NCBI GenBank assembly: GCA_934446675.1
Contig: CAKSEL010000004.1
Location: forward strand, 62,001 to 126,000
Direction of reading: 5' to 3'
Length of the DNA: 64,000 nucleotides
Source: an uncultured Eubacteriales bacterium
Lineage (GTDB): Bacteria > Bacillota > Clostridia > Oscillospirales > CAG-382
The number at the start of each line of letters is the position of its first letter. Position 1 is the first letter of the stretch. Of the stretch, positions 16,903-25,281 are shown piece after piece. Under the pieces are notes generated by a model that was not told where the DNA came from, searched no databases, and saw nothing but the letters and a program-made list of their open reading frames with translations. A program made the translations under genes and the position numbers.

Positions 16903-17229
16903 AATAAAAGCACCTCCTTCGTCGTACATAAATAACAAAACAGGTGCGATACAATATAAAACGGATTATTCCCGGCATTATGAACAAAGCCGAAAACCGC
17001 GAAATTACTGCCCGAAACGCAGAATCTCCGGTAAAAAATGCGCCTTTATCTGGAGCAGAGCGCATAAAAATACGGCGTAAAAATCCGGGGAACGTGACAT
17101 TTGCTTATTTTGACGATTTATATAAAAACCTTTATTGTTTCATACTGTAAAGCACTGAAAAATTTATAATTATGTTATTTTGTAACCCTACAATAGCACT
17201 ATTATACAACAAAAGTGACAAATTGTCAA
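16903..17229 (-). promoter_or_regulatory. rny promoter and long untranslated leader
   Basis: TTGACA (17224-17229), 17-base spacer and TATAAT (17201-17206) on the minus strand give a perfect sigma-A promoter. Transcription should start near 17194, leaving a leader of roughly 290 bases before the TTG start of rny. No known riboswitch, T-box or protein-leader motif was recognised in it, and short reading frames within it lack ribosome binding sites. The length suggests post-transcriptional control of RNase Y, but no mechanism is visible. Confidence 0.7.
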
Positions 17230-17286
17230 TAGCATATGCACATCATGCGAAAATTTACGCCGAAAATCTTAAATTTTCTTAAAAAG

Positions 17287-18222
17287 TCACTCCAGGATAT
17301 AGACCACAACGTTTCGTCTGCCGAACTGTATGCACTCGTCATAAGTCGGGTACGCAAGGTCTATCTTATTGCCGATTATCGCGCCGCCGGTATCCTCAGC
17401 CTCGCAGTATCCGTACTCGACGGAGCCTGTCACAAACATTTTTGTATGCAGCGGAACGGTATCGGGATCCACTGCGGCTATTCCCTTCTGCAGCGAACGT
17501 CCGGTCGCGGTGGTTGTGGTGGTAATTCCCGGAATATAGGTGTAGGCGGTAGCCTCCATGGGAATGTAATACGAGTAATTATAAACGGTTCCGTCCTCTG
17601 CGGTAACGGTTCCGCCGACGCCGCGGCTTACAGTCTGTTCCGTCGGAAGCGAAAGCACGGTTTCGGAGTACATTGCCTCCTCGACGGGAGCGCCGTTTAC
17701 GTATTTTACGATGTAGCTCCTCCTTGCCTCGCCTTCAACGCCGGGCGTTATTACCTCGGTCGTGCCTTTGGGTATTGTCTTTGACTCAAATTCAATGGTC
17801 TCAAACGGGATTTTCTCCACGCGCGTTTCGGTGACGTATTCAACCGAACCTATATCGACGATTATGTTATCATAGAGCACCGTATCGGGCGATATATTGA
17901 TTATATCGTTTTCGCCAAGCTCTATTCCCTCATACTGCAGAAACGCAGCACAGTCAACGGGGAAAAATTCATATTTGCTGATAACTCCGTGATCCACAAG
18001 CGTCACGTTAACCGGACCTGCCATATACATAAGGCTTTCCGCGGTGTTATCCTCTGCCGATATAGAGTTTTCGGTCTGATGATCGTTATTCTCGGAGCTT
18101 TCGTTGAATACGCGTCCGGAAAATGCGCTTGTCTTTACCGTAAGCACGAACAAAACCATTATCGCCGTGCATATAAATCCGACGGTAAATCGCGCCGCTG
18201 TTCTCAATTTGTTAACAATCAC
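17287..18222 (-). CDS. G5 and 3D domain cell-wall protein
   Basis: 311 residues: N-terminal signal anchor (about 12-35), a ubiquitin-like DUF348-type segment (VNVTLVDHGVISKYEF...), a G5 domain (ETRVEKIPFETIEFESKTIPKGTTEV...) and a C-terminal 3D domain with its three aspartates (MEATAYTY...AVDPDTVPLHTKMFV...AEDTGGAIIGNKIDLAY). This is the YabE/YuiC-like layout of muralytic or resuscitation-factor-like proteins with lytic transglycosylase activity. GTG 18222 is chosen because AAAGGAG is 7 bases upstream; the TTG at 18252 overlaps it. It probably acts on peptidoglycan outside the cell. Confidence 0.85.
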   Translation of the reverse strand: MIVNKLRTAARFTVGFICTAIMVLFVLTVKTSAFSGRVFNESSENNDHQTENSISAEDNTAESLMYMAGPVNVTLVDHGVISKYEFFPVDCAAFLQYEGIELGENDIINISPDTVLYDNIIVDIGSVEYVTETRVEKIPFETIEFESKTIPKGTTEVITPGVEGEARRSYIVKYVNGAPVEEAMYSETVLSLPTEQTVSRGVGGTVTAEDGTVYNYSYYIPMEATAYTYIPGITTTTTATGRSLQKGIAAVDPDTVPLHTKMFVTGSVEYGYCEAEDTGGAIIGNKIDLAYPTYDECIQFGRRNVVVYILE

Positions 18223-18390
18223 AGCCGTTCTCCTTTCAAAAAATTCCGGCAAACAAGTTGCCTTTCTCGGTCATGGTTTCGTATCATAGCACAAAGATTT
18301 CAGTTTGTCAACCCTTTTCACAAAATTTTCACCCGACTTTGTTATTATATTCCACTGTTTCCGAAATTATGCGCGTTTTATCATAAATTT

Positions 18391-18425
18391 CGCAAAAAAA
18401 TAACGTCCCGCGTTTTTCACGGGAC
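18391..18425 (-). terminator. Terminator after aminotransferase gene
   Basis: Minus strand GTCCCG-tgaaaaacg-CGGGAC followed by GTTATTTTTTT. It lies about 30 bases after the stop codon at 18458 and insulates the G5/3D gene. Confidence 0.85.
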
Positions 18426-18457
18426 GAAGTGCAAAGGTCAGCCGACCTTGTTAATAT

Positions 18458-19627
18458 TTACTTAATAATTCCGCTGTCTTTTATAACCTCAACAATGCGG
18501 TTTATTTCATCAACGCTTTTTGTTAGAGCAAAGCGGACATATTTTTTGCCGTTTTTGCCGAAAGCCTCTCCGGGAGTGCAGATAATTCCGGCTTTTTCCA
18601 TGAGCAGAGTGCAGAACTCAAAGCTGTCGTCATATCCGTCGGGGAGCTTTGCCCAGACGAACATTGTCCCGTGGGAATCCGGGACGTTCCAGCCTATTCT
18701 GCGAAGTCCTCCGCAGAGTGCGTCGCGGCGTTTCTGGTATTCTGCTTTCTGATTTTCGACAAAATCGCGCGGACATTTGAGTGCCGCAAGCGCGCCGTAC
18801 TGAACCGGTCTGAATACACCGAAATCGTACTGCGAACGCAGCAGTTTCATTGCGTTTACCACGCTCTTATTGCCTATCATAAAGGAAATACGCGCGCCGG
18901 TTACGTCAAAGGACTTTGAAAGCGAGAAAAACTCGACTCCGACTTCCCTTGCTCCGGGCAGCGACAGGAACGAAAAGCTCTCTCTGCCGTCAAAGATTAT
19001 ATCCGAATACGCATTATCGTTGACTATTATAAAGCCGTACTTTTTCGCGTACTCTATTGCAGTAAGGTACATCTCTTTTGTTGCGACGGCTCCGGACGGA
19101 TTTGACGGATAGGAGAGAATTATGTATTTTGCGCGTTTCAGAACGTCCTCCGGTATCTTGTCAAACTCAGGCATAAAGTGACTTTCCTCGGTAAGGCTGT
19201 AAAAATACTCCTCTGCATCTCCCAGAAACGCACCTGCCTCAAACACCGGATATCCCGGATCGGGAAGCATTACAATATCGCCCTTTGAGCAAAGCGCAAG
19301 TCCAAGATGTCCGATTCCCTCCTGAGAGCCGTGAACGCTCACTATTTCGTCGGAGAAAATTTCCGTATCAAAACGGTTTTTATAATATTCGCACAGAGCC
19401 TCCGTCAGTTCCGGAATATCCGTCATTGCATATTTATAGTTTTCGGGATTTTTTGCAGCCTCGCTTACCGCGTCCATAACGCTCTGCGGAGGTTTGAAAT
19501 CGGGAGTGCCTATCGAGAGATTATAGATCTGCCTTCCCTGCTTTAAAAGCTCCTCTTTTCTCTCGTCAAGAGCCGCAAAAATTCCTGTTTTGAAGTGTTC
19601 GAGTCTCTTTGCTTTCTGAAATTCCAT
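18458..19627 (-). CDS. PLP-dependent aminotransferase, class I (DapL/PatA-like)
   Basis: 389-residue fold-type I aminotransferase. Visible are the N-terminal YNLSIGTPDFKPP, the PLP-contact LPDPGYPVFEAG, NPSGAVA, the aspartate in VNDNAYSDI, and the Schiff-base lysine in SLSKSFDVTGARISF. The pattern fits the LL-diaminopimelate aminotransferase or PatA-like group; which amino acid it uses cannot be fixed from sequence. ATG 19627 follows AGAGGT. A single-gene transcript is likely, given the terminator behind it and the long gap upstream. Confidence 0.85.
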   Translation of the reverse strand: MEFQKAKRLEHFKTGIFAALDERKEELLKQGRQIYNLSIGTPDFKPPQSVMDAVSEAAKNPENYKYAMTDIPELTEALCEYYKNRFDTEIFSDEIVSVHGSQEGIGHLGLALCSKGDIVMLPDPGYPVFEAGAFLGDAEEYFYSLTEESHFMPEFDKIPEDVLKRAKYIILSYPSNPSGAVATKEMYLTAIEYAKKYGFIIVNDNAYSDIIFDGRESFSFLSLPGAREVGVEFFSLSKSFDVTGARISFMIGNKSVVNAMKLLRSQYDFGVFRPVQYGALAALKCPRDFVENQKAEYQKRRDALCGGLRRIGWNVPDSHGTMFVWAKLPDGYDDSFEFCTLLMEKAGIICTPGEAFGKNGKKYVRFALTKSVDEINRIVEVIKDSGIIK

Positions 19628-20096
19628 TTTACATGACCTCTGTATCAATTATTTTTGCTTTCCTCATAAATCGGTTTACATAATCCGCCAAAACCTTGCA
19701 ATTGCGATTTCCGCACATTATGTAAACTGTTTTGGATTTTTATACAACAATTCGCGATTATACATCTGTAATTTTGGCAATATGCACAATTTGATTTTGT
19801 AACCAATTTGTAAAAACAAATCTTATCTGTACAACGTTTGTGTTTTGCGGCACGAGATATGGACAAATTATGCGCAATGTCCGCCGTTGCGGCACAAGAG
19901 AGTTTACTTTTACCGCGAAATATGTTACAAAACTTTAAACATTGCAAAATCTCGGATTATCTGCGTCATGACGCAGGTCGTTTTTTGTACATTGTATTAA
20001 GAAAATGTAATAACGTAAACCGATTTTGTGCGGCGCACATCGGCAAAAAAACTCTGCCGGAAACCGTTTTTCTTCCTATATATTATATATGTTTTT
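19628..20096. other. Long gap with terminator-like palindrome
   Basis: About 470 bases without a supported gene. It is AT-rich and contains several TTTGTAA motifs. The clear structure is the perfect palindrome CTGCGTCATGACGCAG (19961-19976) followed by GTCGTTTTTTG, which reads as a rho-independent terminator on the plus strand although no plus-strand gene precedes it. An untranslated plus-strand RNA ending there is possible. No convincing plus-strand promoter was found; minus-strand frames here lack ribosome binding sites. Confidence 0.4.
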
Positions 20097-20756
20097 TCAG
20101 AGTCTGAGTTCAAATTTACTTCCGGTAAAATCAACCAGTCCGTCGCGTTTCATACGGTGAAGTTCCTTTGACATTGCGCACCGTTCGACGCAGAGATAAT
20201 CGGCAAGCTCATGACGGTTAAAGGGTATGCTGAACGTAAGAGAACCGTGCTTTTTTGCCTGTCCCGAAAGATACGACAGAAGTTTGTCGCGCGTGGTGCG
20301 TTTACAGATATGATTGATCTTAAATTCAAGCTCTCTGGATTTTGACGCTACCGACGAAAGCAGATTCTGTATGAGCAGAGTATGCTCCGCGCAGCCCTTT
20401 GAACAAGGTGTGCTCATTCTTTTTATGTCGAGAAACACGACGTCCGTATCCTCTTTTGCCACAACGTCGAAAACCGGCGCGTCGTTCTTTGCAAGCGCAT
20501 ATGCCTCGCCGAAACTGCTGCCGGCTACATATTCCGTTATTATGGATTTATTTCCCCAGACATCGCAGCTTTCGGTATACAGCTTTCCCGAAAGTATTAT
20601 TCCGACCTGCGTTACCTTTTTGCCTGCCTCCCACACGGTCTGCCCCGCGGAAAAGCTTTTCTGAGAGCTGTCAAGGCACACAAGCATTGACTTTACTTTC
20701 TCACGCGGTATCTCCGAGAACAGCTCGGTATTCATTATTATATCGCATCTGTCCAT
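20097..20756 (-). CDS. Crp/Fnr-family transcriptional regulator
   Basis: 219 residues: a cyclic-nucleotide-binding-like sensor domain (about residues 10-120, including SAGQTVWEAGKKVTQVGIILSGKLY) and a C-terminal winged helix (HELADYLCVERCAMSKELHRMKRDGLV). A cluster CSKGCAEHT near the dimer helix contains cysteines that could be redox-sensitive, but it is not the standard FNR iron-sulfur pattern. ATG 20756 follows GGGGAAA. It is divergent from a flavodiiron protein gene, suggesting control of an oxygen or nitric oxide response. Confidence 0.88.
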   Translation of the reverse strand: MDRCDIIMNTELFSEIPREKVKSMLVCLDSSQKSFSAGQTVWEAGKKVTQVGIILSGKLYTESCDVWGNKSIITEYVAGSSFGEAYALAKNDAPVFDVVAKEDTDVVFLDIKRMSTPCSKGCAEHTLLIQNLLSSVASKSRELEFKINHICKRTTRDKLLSYLSGQAKKHGSLTFSIPFNRHELADYLCVERCAMSKELHRMKRDGLVDFTGSKFELRL

Positions 20757-20835
20757 ACTGATTTCCCCGTTTTCCTACATATATATTATATATTGTGTTT
20801 TTCATTTCAAAACCGCAAATACATATAGTGGCATT

Positions 20836-20871
20836 TGACACATACATTATAAGACAAATATTGTATAATGT
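20836..20871. promoter_or_regulatory. Overlapping divergent promoters with a dyad
   Basis: ACATTATA (20844-20851) and TATAATGT (20864-20871) form a perfect 8-bp inverted repeat with a 12-base gap. Each arm supplies a TATAAT -10 box, the right arm for the flavodiiron gene and the left arm, on the minus strand, for the Crp-type gene. Neither has a strong -35 box at ideal spacing. A regulator bound at the dyad could switch both genes. Confidence 0.45.
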
Positions 20872-20925
20872 CATTAATAAAGATACAACAAATAATAAAT
20901 TCAATGCAAATTCGGGAGGTTAATT

Positions 20926-22125
20926 ATGCACTGCGAAATTAAAATAGATGAAAATATATACTGGATTGGCGCAAACGACAGGAGAATTGCTCTTTTTGAA
21001 AACGTTTATCCGGTTCCGAACGGCGTTTCCTACAACTCATATTTTATTGATGATGAAAAAACGGCGATTCTCGACACGGTTGACGCGTCGGGCAGCAAAG
21101 TTTTCTTTGAAAATCTCGGCTATATCCTTGACGGCAGAAAACCCGACTATCTCATTATCAACCACACGGAACCCGACCATGCCGCAACCGTTGCGCTCAC
21201 CGCCGAAAAGTACCCCGAACTTAAACTTGTATGCAATGCAAAGACTGCGGGTATGTTAGGTCAGTTCTTTGAAAATGATTTTTCGGACAGGGTGATTACC
21301 GTAAAAGAAGGCGACACGCTGTCCCTTGGCAAGCACACTTTGACTTTTGTAATGGCTCCTATGGTTCACTGGCCTGAGGTCATGGTTACATATGAAACCG
21401 AAACAAAGACGCTTTTCTCTGCGGACGCATTCGGAGTTTTCGGTGCGCTTTCGGGAAACATCTTTGCGGACGAAACGGATTTTGACATTTCCGAAGCACG
21501 CCGTTACTACACAAACATTGTCGGAAAGTACGGCGCTCAGGTTCAGAGCCTTTTGAAAAAGGCGTCGGCGCTTGAAATTAACCGCATTTGTCCGCTGCAC
21601 GGTCCCGTACACAGAAAAGACATCAGGGTATTGATCGAAAAGTATGACAAGTGGAGTTCCTACACGCCCGAAGACACGTCGGTTGCGGTATTCTATGCGT
21701 CGGTATACGGCAACACCGAAAACGCCGCCGAGATTTTAACGTCAAAGCTTGCCGCAAAAGGAATTAAAAACATAAAGCTTTATGACGTTTCGGCGACTCA
21801 CCCGTCATATCTTGTCGCGGAGGCTTTCAGATGTTCTCATCTTGTGTTTGCCTCGATATCGTACAATGCAGGAATTTTTGTAAACATGGAAAATTTACTT
21901 CACGACCTTGTTTCGCACAACATACAGAACCGCACAGTTTCATTTATCGAAAACGGTTCATGGGCTCCGACAAGCGCGTCTATGATGAGAAAATTTCTTG
22001 AGCCTTGCAAGAACATGACGTTTATCGAGGACAAGGTTACGGTAAAATCATCTCTCAAGCAAGAGCAGTATGAGCAGATCGAAAAACTTGCCGACGCGGT
22101 TTACAATTCAATGAGCAAGGCTTAA
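20926..22125 (+). CDS. Flavodiiron protein (FprA type)
   Basis: Reduces oxygen to water or nitric oxide to nitrous oxide, protecting anaerobes. 399 residues: a metallo-beta-lactamase-like diiron domain (residues 1-250) with the family motif HTEPDH, H in MVHWPE, D in SADAFG and H in CPLHGPV, then a flavodoxin domain (from SVAVFYASVYGNTENAAE). ATG 20926 follows GGGAGG. It needs a separate electron donor such as rubredoxin, which is not adjacent. A terminator follows at 22178. Confidence 0.93.
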   Translation: MHCEIKIDENIYWIGANDRRIALFENVYPVPNGVSYNSYFIDDEKTAILDTVDASGSKVFFENLGYILDGRKPDYLIINHTEPDHAATVALTAEKYPELKLVCNAKTAGMLGQFFENDFSDRVITVKEGDTLSLGKHTLTFVMAPMVHWPEVMVTYETETKTLFSADAFGVFGALSGNIFADETDFDISEARRYYTNIVGKYGAQVQSLLKKASALEINRICPLHGPVHRKDIRVLIEKYDKWSSYTPEDTSVAVFYASVYGNTENAAEILTSKLAAKGIKNIKLYDVSATHPSYLVAEAFRCSHLVFASISYNAGIFVNMENLLHDLVSHNIQNRTVSFIENGSWAPTSASMMRKFLEPCKNMTFIEDKVTVKSSLKQEQYEQIEKLADAVYNSMSKA

Positions 22126-22177
22126 AAGCATTATTATATAATATATAGGAAGAAAACCGAAAAATCAAACAGATTTA

Positions 22178-22211
22178 CCGGGCGCAGAATATAACGCGTC
22201 CGGCTTTTTTT
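22178..22211 (+). terminator. Terminator after flavodiiron gene
   Basis: CCGGGCGC-10-GCGTCCGG (one G-T pair) followed by CTTTTTTTA. Confidence 0.85.
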
Positions 22212-22287
22212 ATGCTTAAAATTACATTTATATATCAGTATCGGGCATAATAATATCAAAAAATGTGTTCGGGAGAAACTGAAAAAA

Positions 22288-23229
22288 ATGAAACAGGCGG
22301 TTATAGATATAGGTTCAAACTCGGTAAGGCTTACACTTTACGAAGTGAACGGAACGGAATTCAAAATACTTTTCAGAGAAAAAATAATGGCGGGACTTGC
22401 GGGATATGTTGACGAAAACGGCAATTTAAGCCCTGCCGGAATAGAATGTGCGTGTTCGGGACTTAAAATCTTTTCCGATATTTTAAAGTCGCTGCATATT
22501 GACAACACCGCAGTCTTTGCAACGGCGTCACTGCGCAACATAAACAACACCGGCGAGGCTGTGTCGCAGATAAAAGCCGCGTGCGGATACGATATTGAAA
22601 TTCTGAGCGAAAAGGACGAGGCTTTATGCGGCTACTACGGCGCAATGCGCGAATTTGAGCTGCCTGACGGCGCGTTTATCGACGTCGGCGGAGGAAGCAC
22701 GGAGGTCGTCACGTTTGAAAATGCAAAAGTCATAGACTGTATAAGCTTTCCGATAGGCTCGCTCGGTCTGTATTCGTCATGCGTAAAGAAAATTCTTCCC
22801 GGAAAAGGCTCGAGAGAGCGAATACTCGGCGAAATCAAAAAGCAAACCGAAGGGTGCGAAATCTTTTCGTCATGTGCAAAGCACAAAGTGCTGACAGGCG
22901 TCGGAGGCACGGCAAGAGCAGTGCTCAAAATTGCAAAAAGCTGTTTTGAACTTCCCGAAAGCTGCCGCTGCATATCGGCGTATCAGCTCGGAAAACTTGC
23001 CGATTTTTTATGTTCGGGCTCAAAAAAGGCGTCTGATCTCATACTGAAGCTTGAACCGGACAGAATTCACACTATTGTTCCAGGAGTTATGATTCTGCAT
23101 CACATATTCCGCCTATTGGGTGCGGACGAGCTTATTGTCAGCAAATACGGCGTCAGAGAAGGTTATTTATGCACAAAACTTTACCCGTCGGCAAAAGAAA
23201 ATACGACTGCACTCAAAACCGTGAATTAA
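22288..23229 (+). CDS. Ppx/GppA-family phosphatase
   Basis: 313-residue ASKHA-fold phosphatase. The N-terminal nucleotide-binding motif is VIDIGSNSVRLTLYE, followed by FATASLRN, LSEKDEALCGYYGA and the second phosphate loop FIDVGGGSTEVV. Family members degrade inorganic polyphosphate or convert pppGpp to ppGpp. The lack of a long C-terminal HD domain points to the short exopolyphosphatase type. Its last 61 bases overlap the polyphosphate kinase gene, which strongly supports a role in polyphosphate turnover. Confidence 0.88.
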   Translation: MKQAVIDIGSNSVRLTLYEVNGTEFKILFREKIMAGLAGYVDENGNLSPAGIECACSGLKIFSDILKSLHIDNTAVFATASLRNINNTGEAVSQIKAACGYDIEILSEKDEALCGYYGAMREFELPDGAFIDVGGGSTEVVTFENAKVIDCISFPIGSLGLYSSCVKKILPGKGSRERILGEIKKQTEGCEIFSSCAKHKVLTGVGGTARAVLKIAKSCFELPESCRCISAYQLGKLADFLCSGSKKASDLILKLEPDRIHTIVPGVMILHHIFRLLGADELIVSKYGVREGYLCTKLYPSAKENTTALKTVN

Positions 23230-25145
23230 GCTTGCTTGACTTTCACGGACGTGTGCTTTCGCTTGCGGAAAACAGCGACATTCCGCCTTTGGAAAGGCTT
23301 AAATTTATAAGAATATTCTGCTCAAACGCCGACGAATTTTACAAAGTCCGCATAAACAGGCTTATCAAAGCCGCGAAAAGCAAAAATATGTGCCCGGACA
23401 GAAAATCAGGGCTTTATCCCCAAGAGCTGCTCAAATGTATTCGGCAGAAAACAAGAGAGCTGATAGCAAGGAAAAAACTTTTGCTGTGCGGCGTTTCGGA
23501 GGAGCTTAAAAGACACGGAATAACGGAAACCGGCGTTTCGGCTCTTTCGGAAAAAGATTACGGGATTTGCGGAAAGTTTATGGAAAAAAACTTTTGCGGA
23601 GCAAAAATTCATTGCATAAAACAAGGAGAAAAAGTATCGCTGAACGGCGGCAGGCTCTACGCAGTATGCTTGACCAAAAGCAAAAAGCACCCGGCATGCA
23701 TAGTTGAAATTCCGCCGCAAACCGCGCCTTTTATAAGGCTTTCGGGAGAAGAATTCAGATATACAGCAACCGAAATTCTGATACTTCATTTTTTGCCGCG
23801 CATTTTTAAAGACCTCGGAATAACGGAAATCTGCGTTGCAAAACCCATGCAGAACGGCGACATAACAATACCTGAACGCACTTTTCGCGAGCACGGCGGC
23901 GATGTATGCAAAGCCGTATTGAAACTTGCAAAAAAGCGTGAGGGTCAGCGTGTTGTCAAACTTGAAGTCTGCAGCAAAATCTCGCCGATGCTAAAAAAAA
24001 CACTGTCGGACTTTTCGGGAGTACCTCGGAAATTTATATTTGACGATTCGTATATATCGGATACAAGTTTTTTTGACGCGTTTTACCGTGCTGCAAAGAA
24101 GAAAAATCCCAGCCTTGCATATTCCCGCCATGTGCCGGTTATTTCCGGCGAATTTCCAGTTACGCAAAGCGTTTCGGACATTATAAAACGCCGCGACAGG
24201 CTTCTGTTTTATCCGTATGACAGCAACGACACGTTTTTAAGGCTGTTAAAAGAATCGGCATACGATAAAAAGGTCTGTTCGGTAAAAATGACAGTTTACA
24301 GGCTTGCCGAAAATTCCGTTGCCGCAAAGCTTTTATGTCTTGCCGCAGGAAACGGCAAGTCCGTCACGGTTATAATAGAGCTGCGCGCACGGTTTGACGA
24401 ACAAAACAATCTCAAATGGGGGCGTATTCTCGAAAAAGCCGGCTGCCGCGTTATTTACAGAACAAGCGGTCACAAATGCCATGCAAAAGTGTGCCTTATA
24501 ACGCAAAAATCAAAAAAAGGCTGTTCGTATATTACTCAGATAAGCACCGGCAACTACAACGAGGTCACAAACACGCTGTACACCGATCTTTGCTTTTTTA
24601 CGGCAGACAAAGATATCGGAAAAGACGCGTCGCGCTTTTTTAAAAGCCTTGAAAACGGCGAAGAGCCGTGCGGTTTAAAACATTTAAACGCCGCTCCTTC
24701 CGACATACGAAATGAGTTATTAAAAAGAATAGACGAGCAGGCGAACTGCGGCAAAAACGGATATATCTGCATAAAGGCAAACTCGCTTTCTGACGGAGAA
24801 GTTATAAAAAAATTAATAAATGCCTCAAAAAAAGGCGCCGAAATCCATCTTTATATACGCGGAATATGCTGTATCAAGCCGAATGTTCCGTTTTCCACCG
24901 AAAACATTGAGGTAAAAAGCATTGTCGGCAGATTTTTGGAACACGCGAGAATTTATATGTTCGGAAAAGCGCCCGACGCGCACCTCTACATCTCATCGGC
25001 AGATCTTATGCCGAGAAATCTGCGCCGCAGAATCGAAATGCTCTGCCCCGTTCACGACAAGGCTGTACGTGAAAAGCTGTTTTCAATACTATGTGGTCAG
25101 AGCGCACAAAACCGCAATTACGCCGCAGATTACAGCGGTGCGTAA
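23169..25145 (+). CDS. ppk1: Polyphosphate kinase 1
   Basis: Polymerises ATP gamma-phosphate into polyphosphate. 658 residues with the PPK1 order: N-terminal helical domain (SLLDFHGRVLSLAENSDIPPLERLKF), middle domain, and two phospholipase D-like catalytic domains. The kinase core shows FYPYDS, KMTVYRLAENS, VIIELRARFDEQNN and the catalytic His region GHKCHAKVCLI. The family-typical C-terminal end (SSADLMPRNLRRRIEMLCPV) is present. It is somewhat divergent and cysteine-rich. ATG 23169 lies inside the phosphatase gene, behind AGAAGG, so the two opposed activities are translated as a coupled pair. Confidence 0.9.
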   Translation: MHKTLPVGKRKYDCTQNRELSLLDFHGRVLSLAENSDIPPLERLKFIRIFCSNADEFYKVRINRLIKAAKSKNMCPDRKSGLYPQELLKCIRQKTRELIARKKLLLCGVSEELKRHGITETGVSALSEKDYGICGKFMEKNFCGAKIHCIKQGEKVSLNGGRLYAVCLTKSKKHPACIVEIPPQTAPFIRLSGEEFRYTATEILILHFLPRIFKDLGITEICVAKPMQNGDITIPERTFREHGGDVCKAVLKLAKKREGQRVVKLEVCSKISPMLKKTLSDFSGVPRKFIFDDSYISDTSFFDAFYRAAKKKNPSLAYSRHVPVISGEFPVTQSVSDIIKRRDRLLFYPYDSNDTFLRLLKESAYDKKVCSVKMTVYRLAENSVAAKLLCLAAGNGKSVTVIIELRARFDEQNNLKWGRILEKAGCRVIYRTSGHKCHAKVCLITQKSKKGCSYITQISTGNYNEVTNTLYTDLCFFTADKDIGKDASRFFKSLENGEEPCGLKHLNAAPSDIRNELLKRIDEQANCGKNGYICIKANSLSDGEVIKKLINASKKGAEIHLYIRGICCIKPNVPFSTENIEVKSIVGRFLEHARIYMFGKAPDAHLYISSADLMPRNLRRRIEMLCPVHDKAVREKLFSILCGQSAQNRNYAADYSGA

Positions 25146-25164
25146 CACAAAAAAATCAAACAAA

Positions 25165-25198
25165 AAAATGACGGGAAAAAAACCCGTCTTATATTTTA
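25165..25198. terminator. Bidirectional terminator
   Basis: GACGGG-aaaaaaa-CCCGTC (25170-25188), followed by TTATATTTT on plus and ATTTTTTTG on minus. It serves both ppk1 and the convergent agrB gene. Confidence 0.75.
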
Positions 25199-25281
25199 TA
25201 TTCAAAGCGTTCATATGCGCAATTATATGGATAGGTGATTGTTTTGAGGAAAACGCACAGAACGCCGTGAAAACAAAATAA

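Noticed and set aside
16823..17065. An 80-codon minus-strand frame in the rny leader
   Set aside because: It overlaps the beginning of rny in another frame, has no ribosome binding site, and its Arg/Cys-rich end is typical of a shadow frame.
19645..19947. A 100-codon minus-strand frame upstream of the aminotransferase gene
   Set aside because: It has no ribosome binding site, the composition is that of translated AT-rich spacer, and it contains no recognisable domain.
25168..25281. A 37-residue plus-strand peptide with two Cys, convergent with agrB, as a possible AgrD
   Set aside because: It begins within the ppk1/agrB terminator hairpin, has no ribosome binding site, and lacks the acidic proline-containing tail of AgrD.
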